From Cryptomeria japonica (Eukaryota > Streptophyta > Pinopsida > Cupressales > Cupressaceae), in NCBI RefSeq assembly GCF_030272615.1, contig NC_081412.1, positions 695,090,083 to 695,154,082 of the forward strand: a stretch of 64,000 bases of DNA, in the 5' to 3' direction. Below the pieces are notes generated by a model that did not search any database, was not told the DNA's origin, and saw only the letters and a program-made list of their open reading frames with translations. The translations under genes were made by a program, and so were the position numbers. Every line of letters starts with the position of its first letter. The first letter of the stretch is position 1. Below, piece by piece: positions 22,126 to 34,032 of this stretch.

Positions 22126-24616
22126 AGGCATGAACTTCCTCCTGGAGTTCATCAAAGAGGTGAGGGTACTCTGATCTCATACGTGCTGCGTCCTCCCATG
22201 AAGCTGTAACCTCATCATAACAATCCCACTGGACCCTAACCTGGTCCAGCTCTCGACCTCGAAGGGCCAATGTCCGGCGTGCCAAAATGCGAATGGGCTC
22301 CAAAGCCAGCTGCCCGTCCGACTCCACCTGCAAGGCATCCCAATCTAAAATATGAGACTCATCATAGATATATTTTCTCAAAACTGAAACATGAAACACA
22401 TCGTGGATGCGTGACAGGCTAGGTGGCAAAGCTAAACGGTAGGCAACTGGGCCTATCCTCTCCAGAATCTCAAAAGGTCCTACAAAGCGAGGTGCGAGCT
22501 TAGAACCCTTTCCGTAGCGGATCGGACTCTTATGCGGTCGCACTCTCAAGAAAACTCTGTCTCCAACCAAGTAACTACGGTCAATCCTCTTTGCATCGGC
22601 ATACTTCTTCTGTCTATCCTGAGCCTCTCTGAGACGCTGCCTAATCAAATCCACCTGCTGTTCCATATCTCGAACTAACTCAGGACCAATAGCAACTCTA
22701 TCCTCTATGCGATCCCAACTCAAGGGTGTCCTGCAAGGCCTGCCGTATAATGCCTGGTAGGGTGGCATTCCCAAAGAAGTGTGATGCCCATTGTTATAGG
22801 CAAACTCCACTAAGGGAAGATACTCCTCCCACCGGGTCTGATGATCCATGACGTACATACGAAGCATATCCTCTAACACCTGATTGACTCTCTCTGTCTG
22901 ACCATCTATCTCCGGGTGATAAGCTGTACTGAAATTGAGCTTTGTGCCCATAGCTGCCTGTAATGACTTCCAAAAGGTAGAAGTGAGAAGAGAATCCCTG
23001 TCAGAAATAATCTTGCGGGGTACGCCATGTAGTCTAACAATGTCTCGCAAGAACACCTGTGCTACTGCTGGAGCTGTGAATGTAGTACGAACTGGTGAAA
23101 AGTGAGCTACTTTGGTCAGCTTGTCAACTGTCACCAAGATAGCATCATGGCGGCGAGAAGACATAGGGAGACCAATGATGAAATCCATGGATATAGTATC
23201 CCACTTCCACTCTGGTATAGCATGAGACTGAAGCAACCCACCTGGATGGCGGTGCTCTGCCTTTACCCTCTGACACTCGAGACACCGAGCTACTATCTCA
23301 GCAATGAGCTGCCGCATTCCCGGCCAATGATACAACTGCCTCAAGTCTGCATGCAACTTCTTAACCCCGGGATGCGCTGCATAAGGAGCTCTATGAGCTT
23401 CCGAGACAATGAACTCTCTCAACCCTCCGGAGGAAGGTACATAAATGTGCCCTCTGTGGCGTAATAGTCCATCGGACTCCAAAGAATAATCCACATATTT
23501 CCCCTCTAGTGTGATCGGAGAACGTAACACCTGACAAACCTCTGCATACCATCCATCCTCTGACAAATGCCGAAGTATGCGGTCCCTCAAGTCTGTGCCC
23601 ATGGATATGGTGTAAACCTCATGACGTCTCCTACTCAAGGCATCTGCAGCTACATTTTCCTTTCCCTTGATGTAGTGAACGTCAAAATCATATTCGCACA
23701 AAAACTCCATCCATCTCCTCTGACGTGCATTAAGGTTCGGCTGAGTGAAGATATACTGAAGACTCTGATGATCTGAATGCAACTCAAAGTGATGTCCTAA
23801 AAGGAAGTGTCTCCACCTCACAAGTGCATGCACTACTGCTGCGAGCTCAAGGTCGTGAGTGGGATAATTAAGTTCATGAGTCTTAAGTTTCTTAGACTCG
23901 AAAGCTATGGCCCTACCACCTTGCATAAGAACTGCCCCTAAACCCTCTAAGGAAGCATCGGTACAAACCATGAAATCAGCTGAAGGATCTGGTACAACAA
24001 GGATAGGAGCGCTAGTAAGTGCCTTCTTGAGTTCCTGAAAGGCCTTCTCGCACTTCTCTGTCCACTCAAATTTCTTCCCTTTACGCTGAAGAGAGGTAAT
24101 AGGGTGTGCGACTCTGGAGAAACCTTCGACAAAACGTCGGTAATATCCTGCTAAACCCATAAAACTCCTGACCTCTGTCACACTGGTAGGCGCTGGCCAA
24201 TCCATAATAGCCCTAATCTTTGATGGGTCCACTGAGATCCCATCACCGGAAATAACATGTCCAAGGTACCTGACGTCAGATCGAAAGAAAGCACACTTCG
24301 ATAGGCTGCCAAACAACTGGTTATCTCGCAAACACTGCAATACCTGTTTCAGGTGCTCCTCATGCTCCTTCTCATTCCGAGAATATATCAATATATCATC
24401 GAGGAACACAATAACAAAATGATCCAGAAAGGTACAGAACACCCCATTCATGAGACTCATAAAAACTGCTGGGGCATTCGTAAGTCCAAAGGGGACTACG
24501 GTGAACTCATAGTGACCATATCTAGTGCGAAATGCGGTCTTGTGGATATCACTTTCCACTATTCTCAACTGATGGTATCCTGACTTCAGATCTATTTTGG
24601 AAAAGACTTTGGCACC
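22124..24616 (-). CDS. Element D pol: RT, RNase H, integrase, chromodomain-like tail
   Basis: The segment opens after the in-frame TAG at 24617-24619. RT shows [10 protein letters not shown] and the catalytic VFLDDILIY block (about 24395-24410). RNase H follows with [32 protein letters not shown] and DALSRR. Integrase has an N-terminal H-H-C-C zinc site ([11 protein letters not shown] ... CLECQRV), then the D, D and E residues in [18 protein letters not shown] and [12 protein letters not shown]. The C-terminal 60 residues ([17 protein letters not shown] ... YPHLFDE) resemble the chromodomain of Tekay/Del chromoviruses, which targets integration to chromatin. RT-RNase H-integrase order is that of Ty3/gypsy. 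The frame is intact to its natural stop at 22124. Confidence 0.93.
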   Translation of the reverse strand, partial: GAKVFSKIDLKSGYHQLRIVESDIHKTAFRTRYGHYEFTVVPFGLTNAPAVFMSLMNGVFCTFLDHFVIVFLDDILIYSRNEKEHEEHLKQVLQCLRDNQLFGSLSKCAFFRSDVRYLGHVISGDGISVDPSKIRAIMDWPAPTSVTEVRSFMGLAGYYRRFVEGFSRVAHPITSLQRKGKKFEWTEKCEKAFQELKKALTSAPILVVPDPSADFMVCTDASLEGLGAVLMQGGRAIAFESKKLKTHELNYPTHDLELAAVVHALVRWRHFLLGHHFELHSDHQSLQYIFTQPNLNARQRRWMEFLCEYDFDVHYIKGKENVAADALSRRRHEVYTISMGTDLRDRILRHLSEDGWYAEVCQVLRSPITLEGKYVDYSLESDGLLRHRGHIYVPSSGGLREFIVSEAHRAPYAAHPGVKKLHADLRQLYHWPGMRQLIAEIVARCLECQRVKAEHRHPGGLLQSHAIPEWKWDTISMDFIIGLPMSSRRHDAILVTVDKLTKVAHFSPVRTTFTAPAVAQVFLRDIVRLHGVPRKIISDRDSLLTSTFWKSLQAAMGTKLNFSTAYHPEIDGQTERVNQVLEDMLRMYVMDHQTRWEEYLPLVEFAYNNGHHTSLGMPPYQALYGRPCRTPLSWDRIEDRVAIGPELVRDMEQQVDLIRQRLREAQDRQKKYADAKRIDRSYLVGDRVFLRVRPHKSPIRYGKGSKLAPRFVGPFEILERIGPVAYRLALPPSLSRIHDVFHVSVLRKYIYDESHILDWDALQVESDGQLALEPIRILARRTLALRGRELDQVRVQWDCYDEVTASWEDAARMRSEYPHLFDELQEEVHA

Positions 24617-24802
24617 CTAAAGCTGGTCAAATAAATCATCAATTCTAGGCAAAGGATATCGGTTCTTGATGGTTACTTTATTTAGCTGCCGATAATCCAT
24701 ACACAATCGGAGAGATCCATCCTTCTTCTTAACGAAGATAACTGGTGCACCCCACGGGGATACGCTAGGACGGATATGACCCTTCTCAAGAAGTTCCTCA
24801 AG

Positions 24803-26167
24803 CTAAATTTTAAGTTCATTAAGCTCATTTGTGGTCATTCTATAAGGTGCTCTGGAAACTGGCTCAGCTCCTGGTACTAGGTCTATATGAAAATCAATCT
24901 CTCTGCGGGGAGGCATTCCCGGTAACTCTGAAGGAAATACATCTGAATATCCCTGAAGGATAGGATGGTCATCGAGCGATGTTTCTTTTTCCTCCTCTTC
25001 TCCTCTGTCACTGATAGTGATAGCGAAAAGCTGACATCCCTTCCGCATGCTCCGCTTGAGCTGCATTGCGGAGATCATACGAAGAGACACTGGCCTCTGA
25101 ATCCCGGTGATAACTATGGGCGAACCATGATCATCCTCACACTCGATCTTTTTTAGGCGGCAATCCATCTTGGCTCTGTGGGCATAAAGCCAATCCATGC
25201 CAAGTACGATTCCATAAGATCCAAGTGGAGTCACTCTAAGGTCTACTACAGTGGTGGTCTTGCCAATCTGCAACTGACATGCCCTAACTTCTGATTCCAC
25301 TGACACTCTAGCCCCTGAAGCTAATTCCACTTCCCAACTGACACCCTGCCTAGTTGCCACTAGCCCGCAACGCTCCACAACCAATGGAGATATAAAGGAG
25401 TCAGTAGCTCCTGAATCAAACAAAATAGATACATTGTTACCTTTGATTATACCTGAAGATTCGATAACTGTGGCTTGATGATCGGCCTGGCGGTTGTCAA
25501 CCGCTGCAAATACTCTATGGGACCTGCCCATATCACCAACTGTCGGCTCTGAAGCGGCCATCCGCTGACTCCCTGCTACCTGTCCCTGAGGGCAATCCCT
25601 CGCCAAGTGCCCCATGGCTCCACAAGTAAAGCAAGCACCCCGTGCCTGGAACTGGGCACCCTGAGGCCTAGAAAATCTCTGACCTCCTGTCCTACTGGAT
25701 CCGCTGTACCCACCCCTGGAGGACTGCTGAGTCCCCGCCGGCTGTGTGTACTGCCCCTGTGCTCTCTGATCACGTTTCTGTCCCTGAGTCTGCCATTGCT
25801 TGGGCTTGGAGCTCTGCGGATACTGTGGAGGCTTCTGCCTCTGGTTCTGTGGTGGCTGTTGTGGAGGAGGGGGTTTGGAGAAACCCTGAGAATTTCGGTT
25901 GTTCCCCTTCCAATGTGGTTTCTGGAATCCATAAGTCTGAGGTGCGGGATTTCGGTTTTGATACCGATCCCTATTGTCCTGTGGTCTAACCTGAATTTCC
26001 TCGGCAATCAGTGCCTTCTCTACAGCAACCTGAAGGCTCTCTGGAGCGGACATCCTAACAGGCCCGGCTATACCGGCATTCAATCCCCTAATGAAGCGGT
26101 TTACAAGAAGTTTCTCATCCTTTAGATAATCTACATATGGCAACAACTCAAAGAATTTACTCTCATA
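24803..26167 (-). CDS. Element D gag C-terminus, zinc knuckle and aspartic protease
   Basis: This lies between in-frame TAG codons at 26168-26170 and 24803-24805. It continues the gag (MLPYVDYLKDEKLLVNRFIR, then a Gln/Pro/Arg-rich linker), has one CCHC knuckle CFTCGAMGHLARDC, and then the protease domain with active site ILFDSGATDSFI (DSG) and later GIVLGMDWL. The end (EIDFHIDLVPGAEPVSRAPY) is the standard lead-in to RT, which resumes after the TAG. The RT start between the two TAGs (24620-24802) includes [19 protein letters not shown] and is otherwise normal. Confidence 0.9.
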   Translation of the reverse strand, partial: YESKFFELLPYVDYLKDEKLLVNRFIRGLNAGIAGPVRMSAPESLQVAVEKALIAEEIQVRPQDNRDRYQNRNPAPQTYGFQKPHWKGNNRNSQGFSKPPPPQQPPQNQRQKPPQYPQSSKPKQWQTQGQKRDQRAQGQYTQPAGTQQSSRGGYSGSSRTGGQRFSRPQGAQFQARGACFTCGAMGHLARDCPQGQVAGSQRMAASEPTVGDMGRSHRVFAAVDNRQADHQATVIESSGIIKGNNVSILFDSGATDSFISPLVVERCGLVATRQGVSWEVELASGARVSVESEVRACQLQIGKTTTVVDLRVTPLGSYGIVLGMDWLYAHRAKMDCRLKKIECEDDHGSPIVITGIQRPVSLRMISAMQLKRSMRKGCQLFAITISDRGEEEEKETSLDDHPILQGYSDVFPSELPGMPPRREIDFHIDLVPGAEPVSRAPYRMTTNELNELKI

Positions 26168-26890
26168 CTAGGTTACTGACAAGCCTTTTTGTTGGAGATC
26201 ATGAAATTCGTCTATACGACGCTGCCTGAAGTGCTCTGATAGGTACCTCTCACGGAACCTCTCGGTGAATATCTCCCAAGTGAGTGTATCAGGTACTAAT
26301 CCGCATTTGTACTCTTCCTGTCTCCACCAGGTGGAGGCTGTCCCTCTCAGAAGATGAACTGCAACACGTGCTTTCAGGTTGCTCTCGTAAGAATGCAACG
26401 CAAAGCACCTCTCAAGACTCAGAAGCCATGCCTCGGCCTCTACTCCATCTGTAGAACCTCCGAAGGATGGTGGTTGGAGGCGCATGACCTCCCTGATGAG
26501 ATCCCCTGGATCTCGACGACCTCTCTCAAAATAGACTGGTTCCACCGCGGGAGGTGGTCCTGGCATATGCACTGACTCTGGCTCATTACCACCCTGGCTC
26601 TCTACAGGAATCGGAGCTGGGCTCCTGCTCCGTTCTCTATCAACAGATCTATGACTCCCAGAGTCATGACTCCTAGCCGGAGGGTTCTCTGCAGGAATCC
26701 TTTCCTGAACAATGCCAATAAGATTCTGAATGGCTGCTAGAAGGTCACGGTTAGGTTCATTTGGCTGTTCGGGAGGTGCTCCTGGGTTCTCCTCTGGAAC
26801 CGATGCCTCCCTCACTTCCTCATCGCGAGCTAGGCGCTCACGTCTAGGACCCCGTCCGCGCTTGCGAGCTTGTCGCGTCAACGGAGGCAT
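26168..26890 (-). CDS. Element D gag, N-terminal part
   Basis: I choose the ATG at 26888-26890 (MPPLTRQARKRGRG), about 145 bases after the PBS, over the upstream in-frame ATG at 26969-26971, which lies in AT-rich leader. A basic and acidic N-terminus is followed by the retrotransposon gag core (AEAWLLSLERCFAL, then RGTASTWWRQEEYKCG, then FRERYLSEHFRQ). The frame meets TAG at 26168-26170 in place of a likely glutamine. Gag packages the element RNA into virus-like particles in the cytoplasm. Confidence 0.88.
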   Translation of the reverse strand: MPPLTRQARKRGRGPRRERLARDEEVREASVPEENPGAPPEQPNEPNRDLLAAIQNLIGIVQERIPAENPPARSHDSGSHRSVDRERSRSPAPIPVESQGGNEPESVHMPGPPPAVEPVYFERGRRDPGDLIREVMRLQPPSFGGSTDGVEAEAWLLSLERCFALHSYESNLKARVAVHLLRGTASTWWRQEEYKCGLVPDTLTWEIFTERFRERYLSEHFRQRRIDEFHDLQQKGLSVT

Positions 26891-27033
26891 CCTAAGAGGA
26901 AAATAAAACAAAACAATTAATTTATTTCTTTTAGAATTAAATTTATTTAAATGCAAAATTCCTTTTAACAAAATAATTTTTTTTTAAATATTCTAAGGCG
27001 AAACGTAAGTGAGTAAGGCTCCTAGTGTGGAAA

Positions 27034-27049
27034 CCTGGCTCTGATACCA
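27034..27049 (-). other. Primer-binding site of element D
   Basis: The minus strand reads TGGTATCAGAGCCAGG three bases after the LTR end, a perfect initiator-Met tRNA PBS as used by many plant chromoviruses. Confidence 0.93.
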
Positions 27050-27052
27050 AAA

Positions 27053-28129
27053 TGTCATGCCCAAAATTTAGGGCAAAAACGGAACAAATTTTTTTTTAAA
27101 AGATACTGATTTAATTAACAAGCACACTCTTGCGACAAGCGTTAACGAAAATTCCATTAATAAATTCGAGCTCATTCTGAAATGAACGAAGCATCGACAA
27201 TCGGTTATATTCTAATCGCGGAATAACCTACTGGTTTAAATTTTATCTCCAAAAGATATTTAATTAATAGTTTTATTAAATTATTCATATTAAAAGTATT
27301 AGGAGAGATATTTTAATTTATCCTCCAATATGACTTTATAGTCTTTTTAATTCTTTTAAATTTCTCTTTACAATTTAACCAAAGTTAAAATCAGGATTAA
27401 ATAAATATATACATATATACCTAATTGATTATGCATATATTTATATATTTAAAATTTTATTACTTAGACAAAAATGCTCAAATTCATACATTTATGTACA
27501 TATATATAATTTCCATATGTATTTATGGAAACATATATATATGTATATTTACTAAACTGGTAAATATTTTAATAATTATTTTAATTAACTGCCCTAACCT
27601 CCACTCGGTTAGGGTTTTAAACCCTTTATATTATTATATTTTTTTTTTTAAAACTGTTAAACTTCATGGCCGGGCCGAAGCCCTTGGCGACCATGAATTC
27701 CATTAACATTTTAATGCAGGTCACGGGGGAGAAAAAAAAAAGGATCCGGCCGCGTGCGCGCCACTGTGTGAGCGCACAGTGGGCGCCGCGGCTCCACTGT
27801 GTGCCCACACAGTGGGCGCCGCTGGCGGCACCACTGTGTGGCCACACAGTGGCGGCCGCGGCCGTCCACTGTGTGCCCACACAGTGGAAGCCGCAAGCGG
27901 CTCCACTGTGCGTGCACACAGTGGGCGCCGCGCGGACGTCCACTGTGCGTACGCACAGAGGAGCCCGCGGGGACCCCTAAACTTCGTTTTAGATTTTTTT
28001 TTTTTTAAATTAAATTTTTTTTTTTTTAAAATAAAATACATACTATTATTTATATGTATATATATATATATAAATATATATATATTTATATATATATATA
28101 TATAAATATATATATATTTATATATATAT

Positions 28130-28184
<55 letters not shown>

Positions 28185-28349
28185 AATAATTTAAATAAGC
28201 ATAGTAAAAATAAAAAGATGAAATTTATTTCAATATAAATTTATATAAGGTTTTTTTGTTTTTGAAGAGAATTTTACATACAAAATTCTAAGCTAATATA
28301 ATAAAGAAAAAAAGAAAACATTAAGTTTAATAAAAAAAATAGAAATATA

Positions 28350-28430
<81 letters not shown>

Positions 28431-30934
28431 TCATTTATAAAGCTAGCTTTTAAATCAATGTTAACAAAAATACAATTCAAGGTATTTTATAAAGCTACAT
28501 TATACTTTTTTTGGAGCTAAAGAAATCCATTTATATATTCTTTTTTTAAAATAGAATATTCACTTAAAACAACTTTTTTTTTATAAAAAATATACATAGA
28601 AATCTTTCAACAACAATAATCTTTTATTTGCCACAAGTGAAATATAATTAAAGTCAAAATGAAAAACAAATCTTTTATTTCTTTCCATAATACAAGAAGC
28701 TTTTTGCATGCAACACAATTTAAACCCCTTTTTTTTATAAACCAGAAGTAGAAATAACAAGCTTTTCTTCTTTTTATACATCTCTAAAATATTCTACCAA
28801 ATTTACAGAATGATTTCTCTGAACAGTCACAACATTAAGACTTCAAGTCTACTAATACAAATTTCAACTTGCTTCTCCTTTCTCTTGAATTGAGGCATTT
28901 ATTTACAACAACTTTAAACATACATCTGCAATTGAATTCAAATATCTTCAAATACAATCTTCTGAATATCTTTCATGAATCCTATCCTCTTTCTTCTGAA
29001 TTTCCTGCATAATAGAAAACACAAAATTGACCACGGAGTGCTCACCTCCCAGCCTAGGCTAACTGGTAGCCACCCCCGAGCTCGGAGAACCAATTCCTAG
29101 ACGGGTAACAAACAGGCAAACACAAAGAAACCCAAAACATACAAATATTCCAGACACATTCCCAACCTGGCTTTCACAGCACCACACTCTGGTGGTGAAC
29201 ATTTTCAAAGGGTGGTAGTGGACCAAATACCCTGAGGAGAATCTGCAAGTATGTAATAACAAGAAAGCCACCTCATGGCACAAATAAAATATCAAATCTC
29301 AACCCCATAATCCTTATGCCCCCCAAAGGCATTCTAGCCTTATAACCCTCCTTATGACCCCCATTGCACAAACAGGCCATGCAGCAAGGGTCACACAAAG
29401 ATCCCTTGTGATCGCTCTCTAAAGAGAGTCTCTCACTCAAGGGCTGTCACTGCTACCACCCTCAAGATCCTCTTCTCTCCCAAGAGAAAGAGAGATCTTG
29501 AGAAAACTCCCAAAACACATTCATTCATAAAACAAGACCAAAAGATTTTCAAACATTCGTTTTCAAGAATACAGATTTTCTTATTCAACAACTTTCAGAA
29601 ATAAACAAAAAAACAAGTCATTAAAAGTAAAAATGAAACCAACCTTAATCTGCCCAAAGGTTATAATGATATCTGAAGAAGAGCTGCCCAATCCACAATC
29701 CTTTATTTTCCTTAATCAATTTCTTTATCCCATTATTTTTCTTCCAAATTTTTCTTCTGTCTCCAAAAATGGAGAGTGGGTGATTAACCAGCTATTCCCA
29801 AAAATCCTCCTTAAGAAGCTCACTCACTGAGTTCTCACAGGATTCTAAGAAAAATCAACAAAAAAAGAAGGAAGAAAGCAAAAATGCAAAAAAAAGACTT
29901 TCCTTCCAAGAGGGAAAATCTGGATTTGATTTTCCTTCAATTTTCAATTTTCGCTCAACTCAAAAAAGCCAATTTTTAAAGCGTTAAAAAGATCATAATA
30001 AAGTAGAAACTTGCCTAAAATTACCCCTAACCCCTAGGTATACCTTATGGGCTTCAGGAAACCCTAATAAACTACCCCTAGGTGTTCATTTAACCCATTT
30101 TAAACCCCTCTGAAGTTTATTTTCGGGTCAAACATAAGTTGACCACTCCAAATATTATATTCTCAAAATATCTTTTTGACAACACATTATTTTATTTAAA
30201 CTAATAATATTTAACACTTTCCCATCAAGAGACAAGATAAAATATTAAAATTTAAATCCTCACATGTGTCAAGTGACACTAATAAAATACTTTTACAAAA
30301 ATAAACATGAAATTGTCTCTTGAGGTTTTTACACAAAAAATTTAAATAACACATAACACACATGCAGCATATACTGATACGAATAAAATACAACACAAAC
30401 GGGGTTTTGTCTCTCCAAATAGACAAACCCTGGCTTTACGAACATACATAAGTCTAGGTTTGATTCTCCGTAATTTTCCATGGTCACATGGTAAATTTCC
30501 TGCGCATCTCAATTTACACATTAGTACTCCCAAATATTCATATAAAATATAATTCAATAATATAACAATGCACATCATTACTTGCATACAATTTCCATCT
30601 GCACAGATTGAATACATCTTTTGTCAAGCAAATTCGCATAAGCAATTTTCATCCCAATTCACATAAACTAAACATACATCATAGTTCTATATTCAAAGTA
30701 AAGTCCTGCAAATTCATTAACGACATCTATCATTGCAATATCATTCTTTCTAATAATCATGTAGTGTTCTATCACATAAAGCATGTAAGTAAAACATCAA
30801 TTCATAGCAATGTTATCCAATATCCTGAAATCATATAATTTCTAAGTCTCAAAATGCATCAAAACAAAGTATCCATAGTAGTCTAAAATATAAAATCCAC
30901 TGAATGTCAAACTGAGTCGAGGTGAGGCCTCACA
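27053..30934 (-). repeat. Element D 5' LTR (3.9 kb)
   Basis: This LTR is nearly identical to 18329-22113. The extra length is explained mainly by longer (AT)n tracts around 28060-28180 and 28345-28428. It abuts the PBS and would hold the promoter for the minus-strand RNA. I could not single out a TATA box among the many AT tracts. Confidence 0.93.
27761..27961. repeat. Array of six 22-bp palindromes in the element D 5' LTR
   Basis: This is the same six palindromes at a constant offset of 8724 bp from the 3' LTR copy, with no base difference that I noticed. It lies about 3 kb from the outer (upstream) end of the LTR, on the PBS-proximal side. Confidence 0.9.
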
Positions 30935-32755
30935 GAAAGGAAGCAGGAAGATCCTAATTTTGAGGGTTTTTGTAGAGATTTTAAGAATTATTTTGGTAGG
31001 GTGTCCTTCATGATTAGAAAGGCAGATGCCATAATAAAAATTGAAATGGACAGAAGGGATGCTAGGGATAAAGGGATTGATTTGAAGAAAGGCCAATTGA
31101 CCCATCCCCTACAGTATACAAGGTGAAGGAAAATACAGTAACAGTTGAAGAACTGCGTCTTGGAACCTCTCGGCATGATGCACAAAGAGAAAAACAAGTT
31201 GTTGTTGAGCAAGCAAGACATATTGAGAGGGGAAAGCAAAAATGTCTGATTTTGTAGATATTAAAGAAGATTTTGATACTATAAATGTTCCACTACCTTC
31301 ACCCCCTCGGGAAACATTTCATGAAGATGAAGTTGCTGAAGTCCTCAAAGATTCAGATAGGGCCATCATCTCGATCACAATCCATATAGAAGAAATGAAT
31401 GATGAAAGAATTATTGCTTCAAAGAACTTTATGGTAGATGACAATTTTGTGAACTCTCCCGAGTTCAAATCTTTTTGGCTTAGGGAACAATTATAGAACT
31501 TATCTAATGAGGAGATTAGGAATTTTGATAAGAATAGCTTTAGATGCACCCCTGAAGAAGGTAGGGAAATGATTCAAAATAGCGGCATGCTTCTTTTTCT
31601 CGGCTGGGATTTTGAGAAAATTTTCTTGTTAGATCAAATCATGTGGCAAAAGGACCCCAATTTTTCCAAAGAGTTTGGAGAGCATGGGTCAGGGGTAAGT
31701 ATAAGCCTAAAGGATTTTTCTCTATGGTCTAAAGCCCCAACATTTTAGAAACCTATAGTTTTGTAGGGTGGACAATAAAAAACAAGAGATTCAGTGGTTA
31801 GAACACTAGAAGATACCACTGCACCTAAGGTTGTGGCAATCACATCACATGCAGTCCAATCTACTTAGCTAGTAGTTGAAGATCTTGAGAAAAAGTATTT
31901 AAGACTAAAGGACATGCATGTGGCATTAAATGCAAGCCACAATAAGCTATTCATTGAAAATGTTGCATTAAAGGAGAAAATAAAGAAGATGAATGCAGAC
32001 TCTTCAGGAGGAATTAGACTTGAAGAATTGGAAAGGATGAACAAAGAGTTGTGAAGGGTTAGAGATGAGGATGAAAATAATTATTTTGAAATCGAGAAAT
32101 CTTCAATTTGGAGGATTTCAAATAAGATTATTGATAAGTTGAGTGAGGTACATACTTCATATTCTTTGACATCTCAACTTCTCAGTCAGCAAGATGAAAT
32201 TCTTTCATTCTTTCAACCCATCAGGATTACTTGGCTACCAAAGAGTCAAATTTTAAAGGAAGTCATGTTGGTTGTCAAGAATGTAGCCTCTCCACCCCAA
32301 ATTGTGGGGATAACATGGAAGAATTATAATTTGTTGATTAAGGAATTTCCCAACATAGAGGATGAGAAGAAAACATTGATGGGGATGATTAATTCTTTCC
32401 AAGGGCTGAAAAAGTGGGATATTCCCACAATTTTGACAAGTGAAGGACAAATCAAAAGTCTAGAAGAGTAGAAGAAAGGCTTCCAAGATGCCATAAATGC
32501 AGTTTTGACTTTTCTGGCTACCTATCTGACCCAAGGTAATACAGATTATGATATTATTGATAAAATTATGGAGGTAGATTTAATGTATCATAGGTTTACT
32601 TTGGGAGCCACAATTGTGCCAACCCACAAGAAAAAAGAAGCAATGAGTAAGTTGCAAGGCTTAAGGGCTTTTTCTTGGCCAATTGATGAAATAGAAGCAT
32701 TGCATAGAAAGTATTGTTGTTTGGAAGAAGAGCAGCTTGAAGAGGAAGACTAATC
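30935..32755 (+). pseudogene. Locus C, piece 3 (unknown protein, C-terminal part)
   Basis: After removal of element D and one TSD copy, the frame of piece 2 continues directly (GREGFCRDF-type join is not claimed; the visible start is KQEDPNFEGFCRDFKNYFGR). It holds a charged segment, MSDFVDIKEDFDTINVPLPS at 31242, a coiled-coil region with LEDLEKKYLRLK-type heptads at about 31870-32110, and a last open block to TAA at 32751-32753 (EEEQLEEED). Several stops and at least one frameshift near 31130 are present. No zinc finger, protease or polymerase motif is visible. With pieces 1 and 2 the total is about 4 kb of former coding sequence. Confidence 0.55.
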
Positions 32756-34032
32756 TCTATCATTCCATTTTTGTCACTCCTAAATTTTTTTTGAAGGTTG
32801 TCTATTTTGGGAGAATGATTAGAACGCCCAACTAGCAAGAACCAGTCTCCAAGAAGCCTGCCATCGAATGTTAGATTGCACTTTTGACCCTGATAGAAGT
32901 AGATATGAAGTACAAATGTGAGGACACCTTTTGTAGGTCCGCAACCCAAGGTCCTGGGATGATTCCTTCCCAGTCGCCTTCATTAAATACATCAAGGAAG
33001 ATTGCACACAGAGAACCAAGGACCTAGGCTTTAGGTAAAAAATTTAATGCAATTAGATTTTAAAATGTGTCTTCTTTGGCCTGAGGCTTGTTTTTCTCCC
33101 TTGTGTTATAAAATGAAATTCAAGGCCAAGAAGAAGGATTTAGAAATTTTGATTAGTATGTATTAGGAAAACTGTAGAGCAATATAGTGACAGTTAGTCT
33201 TTTGCAAGCTTAATGAGCAAAACAGTTTATCATGAGTGTATCATTCATCTTTTGAAAATCAATATAGAATACATTCATTTTGTTGCTCCAATCTCTAGTG
33301 TTTTATTGTATAAGCTAAAGTGTTAATGATATTTTAGCTTGTCTTCTCTAACGGAGAATGTGTGTTATTTGATAGGTTTCATTTCTAGTAAATGAATTAA
33401 ATTCTATCTTAAACATTGCAATATGTATCTGAGAAATTGTGAGGAAGGAATGTATGCGTTCTCATTCTGAACATGTTAAGAAAGCCTTAGATGTTTAGCA
33501 TTGAATTCTGATGCTGATCATATGATACTTTTTATCATTATGCATGTTATTTGACTCTGTTTTCCCTTGAACAGGCACTGGTTGCACTTTTCTAAGTTTT
33601 TGGATCATTTTCACATTCTTATTTCACCTTTTATATTTAAGTTTCCAGTTCTTCTGCATTAGGAGTAGAATAGAGGAGTAGAATAGATTAGAGCCACTTT
33701 CAATGCAAGCAAAGTGACACAAGCTAAAGTTCAGGCCAAAATTTGTAGTTTATCATACTTTCCTTGGTGTATTTTCATTGAAAGCATCTAATGTACATTG
33801 CAATGTTTTCTCATATAAAGCTAAAATGTTGTATAACATTTCAATAGGGATACCCACCTAGGTCCTGCAGAGCCTGAAGAGTAGAACATTGTAGCTTTTA
33901 TATTGAATCTTGTTCATTGTCCAAATCCAATCCTAGGTATGTTTATGAGTTAGTGGTTATTTCTCTAGGATCTGGGATCTATTGATTTGGGAACCAACAT
34001 ATACAACAAATTGAACAAATATCACTACTTAC
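32756..34032. other. Non-coding region between locus C and the CACTA exon
   Basis: No coding signal or LTR copy was found. The left part could be the 3' untranslated region of locus C. Its right end is the start of a CACTA intron on the minus strand (donor GTAAGT at 34027-34032). The true right edge of whatever carried locus C must lie in this stretch, but I could not find terminal repeats. Confidence 0.5.

Larger units (their letters stand above)
18329..30934 (-). mobile_element. Element D: young Tekay-like Ty3/gypsy chromovirus
   Basis: The LTRs 18329-22113 and 27053-30934 start TGTCATGCCC and end GCCTCACA on the plus strand. A perfect TSD gaaag flanks the element (18324-18328 and 30935-30939). 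The initiator-Met PBS (27034-27049) and PPT (22114-22125) set it on the minus strand. The interior encodes gag, zinc knuckle, protease, RT, RNase H, integrase and a C-terminal chromodomain-like tail in one frame broken only by three TAG codons. By eye the two LTRs differ at about six substitutions outside AT microsatellites, so insertion was recent. It sits in locus C, whose frame is restored when D is removed. Confidence 0.95.
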
